Positions 62,170-64,000 of a DNA stretch of 64,000 nt are shown here, piece by piece. The stretch spans positions 1,116,001 to 1,180,000 of the forward strand of contig NZ_CP014854.1 in assembly GCF_002214365.1 (NCBI RefSeq), written 5' to 3'. The position numbers were made by a program, and so were the translations under genes. Positions within the stretch are counted from its first letter, which is position 1. Each line of letters begins with the position of its first letter. This DNA is from Thermococcus celer Vu 13 = JCM 8558 (GTDB taxonomy: Archaea; Methanobacteriota_B; Thermococci; Thermococcales; Thermococcaceae). Under the pieces are notes generated by a model. That model was given only the letters and a program-made list of their open reading frames with translations, was not told the origin of the DNA and ran no database searches.

Positions 62170-62182
62170 AACTTATAAAGTT
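62170..62182. promoter_or_regulatory. Near-palindromic TATA shared by tRNA-Pro and the mannosyltransferase gene
   Basis: AACTTATAAAGTT differs from its reverse complement at only two central positions and gives a usable TATA box in both directions: about 27-39 nt before tRNA-Pro on the minus strand and about 35-47 nt before the GTG at 62217 on the plus strand. The spacer has no other TATA. Confidence 0.55.
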
Positions 62183-62216
62183 TACGGAACAGTTCAGTGG
62201 GTGTGGAGGGATCCCT

Positions 62217-63275
62217 GTGAAGATCAGCGTTATAGTTCCCACCTACAACGAGCGCGAGAACCTCGAGGAGCTCTTCGAGAGGATAGACCGATCCTTGAAA
62301 GGTTACGATTACGAGATCATAGTCGTCGACGACGATTCCCCCGATGGAACCTGGGAGTTCGCCGCTCAACTCTCGGAGAGATACCCCGTTAAGGTCGTAC
62401 GGAGAACGGATGAGAAAGGGCTATCTTCAGCCGTAATCCGGGGCTTTGAGGAGGCGAGCGGGGACGTCTTCGTCGTCATGGACGCCGATCTACAGCACCC
62501 GCCCGAGGTCATCCCGGAGCTCGTAAAGGCAATCGAGAACGGCGCGGACGTCGCGGTGGCGAGCAGGTACGTGCCCGGCGGGAAGGTCGAGAACTGGTAC
62601 TGGTACCGGAAGCTCATCTCCAGAGGGGCCATTATGGTAGGCCGCCTCGCGCTCCCGAAGATAAGGAACGTCAAAGACCCGGTGAGCGGCTTCTTCGCCC
62701 TCAGAAGGGGGGTCGTTGAGGGGGTTAACCTAAACCCCGTGGGCTTCAAGATCCTGATGGAGATCCTGATTAAGGGGAACTACAGGAAGGTCACGGAGGT
62801 CCCCTTCACCTTCGGACTGAGGAAGGCGGGCGAGAGCAAGCTCGGGACGAAGACCATGCTGAACTACCTCAAGCACGTCTACAGGCTCATGCGCTGGGAG
62901 GGCGAGCTCGACAGAATAATCAAGTTCACCATCGTCGGCCTCTCCGGCGTTCTCGTCAACGAGGGCTTTCTGTGGCTGTTCGTCCACGTCTTCGGGTGGG
63001 ACAAGATACTGGCCAACGTCCCGGCGACCGAGCTGGCGGTGCTGAACAACTTCACCTGGAACGACCTCTGGACGTTCAGGGACCTCAAAAGGAAGCCCTT
63101 CTGGAGCAGAATCGTCAGCTTCCATATTGCAGCCCTGACTGGGGCCATCGTTCAGTTGGCGATATACACCGGTCTCGTGCTCGTGGGGATGCATTACCTC
63201 GTGGCGAACCTCTTCGGAATAGGCTTATCCTTCATAGTGCGCTTCCTCTTCAACAGGAACGTGACGTGGGGGTAG
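62217..63275 (+). CDS. Dolichol-phosphate mannosyltransferase with C-terminal GtrA-like membrane domain
   Basis: 352 residues with a GTG start after GGAGGGA. The GT2 domain is residues 1-225: VIVPTYNERENL (5-16), DDDSPDGTW (about 38-46), the DAD-like metal site VVMDADLQHPPEV (about 90-102), KDPVSGFFALRR (about 143-154). Residues about 230-350 contain four TM helices of the GtrA type, ending FNRNVTWG. Matches the membrane-bound archaeal DPMS (Pyrococcus type), which makes Dol-P-mannose for protein N-glycosylation. Confidence 0.93.
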   Translation: MKISVIVPTYNERENLEELFERIDRSLKGYDYEIIVVDDDSPDGTWEFAAQLSERYPVKVVRRTDEKGLSSAVIRGFEEASGDVFVVMDADLQHPPEVIPELVKAIENGADVAVASRYVPGGKVENWYWYRKLISRGAIMVGRLALPKIRNVKDPVSGFFALRRGVVEGVNLNPVGFKILMEILIKGNYRKVTEVPFTFGLRKAGESKLGTKTMLNYLKHVYRLMRWEGELDRIIKFTIVGLSGVLVNEGFLWLFVHVFGWDKILANVPATELAVLNNFTWNDLWTFRDLKRKPFWSRIVSFHIAALTGAIVQLAIYTGLVLVGMHYLVANLFGIGLSFIVRFLFNRNVTWG

Positions 63276-63415
63276 TACGCGGAGAAAGGGACGGGAGGTG
63301 GAAAAGTGCAGGCATCCAGCGCACCGATAGCCTTTTCGTCCCGGCTCGCATGGACATTAATGGACACCTCAACCTTAAATACTATTGAAGCGTTCATGTA
63401 AAAGGAGGGAGCGGT

Positions 63416-64000
63416 ATGTACGTGGGAGAACTCCTGAAGAACCTTGACAGGGTGTCAACCGGGGTTCCTGGTCTTGACGATCTCATCGGTGGAGGGCTCA
63501 TAAAAGGAAGGGTCTACCTTCTAATCGGTCCCCCTGGGAGCGGGAAGACGACCTTTGGAATACAGTTCCTGATCGAGGGGGCCAAAAACGACGAGAAAGG
63601 GCTGTTTGTATCCCTCCTCGAGCATCCAAAAACGATAACCCAGAACATGCTGAGGTATAACTTCGGTCTCTTAAACTACCTCAAATCAAAGAGGATAGTC
63701 TTCTACGACCTTGGGGAGGGCGTCTTCAGGGCCGGAAGGAGGTTCACCTGGAGCGAGGCCCTTGACAACCTCCTCAGTATAGTGGAGGGGGAGGGCATCA
63801 AAAGGGTGGTCATAGACTCCTTCACCTCGCTGGAGCATTCGGTCCTCGATCCGGACTACAAGAGGATAGCCCTTGGCAGATTCGTGCGAAAGCTCCACGA
63901 TATGGGGGTCACCTGCCTCATGACGGTGGAGATGATGAGCTCCGAGAGGTACACGGATGAGTACTACCTCGCTGACGGTGTGATAGTCCTCCACCACTTC
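63416..64000 (+). CDS. KaiC-like RecA-superfamily ATPase (3' end outside window)
   Basis: 195 residues present, frame open at the right edge. ATG at 63416 with AAAAGGAGGGAGCGGT upstream and TATA-like CCTTAAATAC about 35-45 nt before. Walker A GPPGSGKT at 38-45, catalytic-type SLLEHP (about 67-72), Walker B KRVVIDSFTSLEHS (about 124-137). Same superfamily as the gene at 23669 but a different subfamily (different loops after Walker B). Role unknown. Confidence 0.88.
   Translation, partial: MYVGELLKNLDRVSTGVPGLDDLIGGGLIKGRVYLLIGPPGSGKTTFGIQFLIEGAKNDEKGLFVSLLEHPKTITQNMLRYNFGLLNYLKSKRIVFYDLGEGVFRAGRRFTWSEALDNLLSIVEGEGIKRVVIDSFTSLEHSVLDPDYKRIALGRFVRKLHDMGVTCLMTVEMMSSERYTDEYYLADGVIVLHHF

Overview
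The window looks like a chromosomal segment of a hyperthermophilic euryarchaeon of the genus Thermococcus (order Thermococcales). The signs are the gene set (A-type ATP synthase operon, archaeal SecDF, AlaX, ArcS archaeosine synthase, GAPOR, type V fructose-bisphosphatase, pantoate kinase, Tfx and LrpA regulators), the Shine-Dalgarno motif GGTGA or GGAGG about 5-8 nt before most starts, A/T-rich TATA boxes before transcripts, tRNA genes with encoded CCA, and GC-rich coding DNA. It is dense, with few mobile features, no rRNA and no CRISPR array.

Layout. 1-7.2 kb: a TldE/TldD metalloprotease pair, a two-wHTH regulator, a transporter between two universal stress proteins, and a secreted Lon-type (S16) protease. 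7.3-10.4 kb: an M20 peptidase, tRNA-Ala(CGC) and the Ala-tRNA editing protein AlaX. 10.4-19.1 kb: the nine-gene ATP synthase operon (order H-I-K-E-C-F-A-B-D, minus strand). 19.2-22.4 kb: secF-secD-trkA. 22.7-24.4 kb: SAM decarboxylase and a KaiC-like ATPase/HTH operon behind a duplicated promoter. 24.4-25.6 kb: an A/T-rich island with small membrane proteins and a transposase remnant. 25.6-33.1 kb: a NIP7-like protein, tRNA-Tyr(GTA), Tfx, DUF2139, a large radical SAM protein (probable tetraether lipid synthase Tes family) carrying a 453-residue intein, and a family 4 uracil-DNA glycosylase. 33.4-38.5 kb: an NhaC antiporter followed by a compact RiPP cluster. 38.6-51.8 kb: housekeeping genes (pantoate kinase, DNA ligase, PyrE, an m5U methyltransferase, LrpA, tRNA-Gly(CCC), ArcS, SDH-type protease, carbamate kinase) plus an ABC ATPase pseudogene. 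51.9-61.7 kb: central metabolism (GAPOR, a glycerol-3-phosphate oxidation operon, glycerol kinase, fructose-bisphosphatase). 61.7-64 kb: a repeat-rich spacer, tRNA-Pro(CGG), a dolichol-phosphate mannosyltransferase and a truncated KaiC-like gene.

The most novel-looking system is at 35.1-38.5 kb. A 45-residue peptide with four cysteines spaced C-x2-C-x2-C-x2-C is followed by a radical SAM/SPASM maturase with a PqqD-like N-terminus, a small membrane protein and an ABC-2 exporter. This is the architecture of a sactipeptide-type (thioether) antimicrobial peptide cluster, and its cysteine spacing equals that of thurincin H. The second is the intein that splits the CX3CX2C cluster motif of the Tes-like enzyme: its +1 nucleophile is the third cluster cysteine and its penultimate residue is Ser instead of His.

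Regulation visible in the DNA includes two near-consensus Thermococcales glycolytic regulator (Tgr) motifs: one downstream of the TATA box of the glycolytic GAPOR gene and one upstream of the TATA box of the gluconeogenic fbp gene. That is the arrangement expected for opposite control by a single regulator. All assignments come from reading the sequence; no database search was possible.
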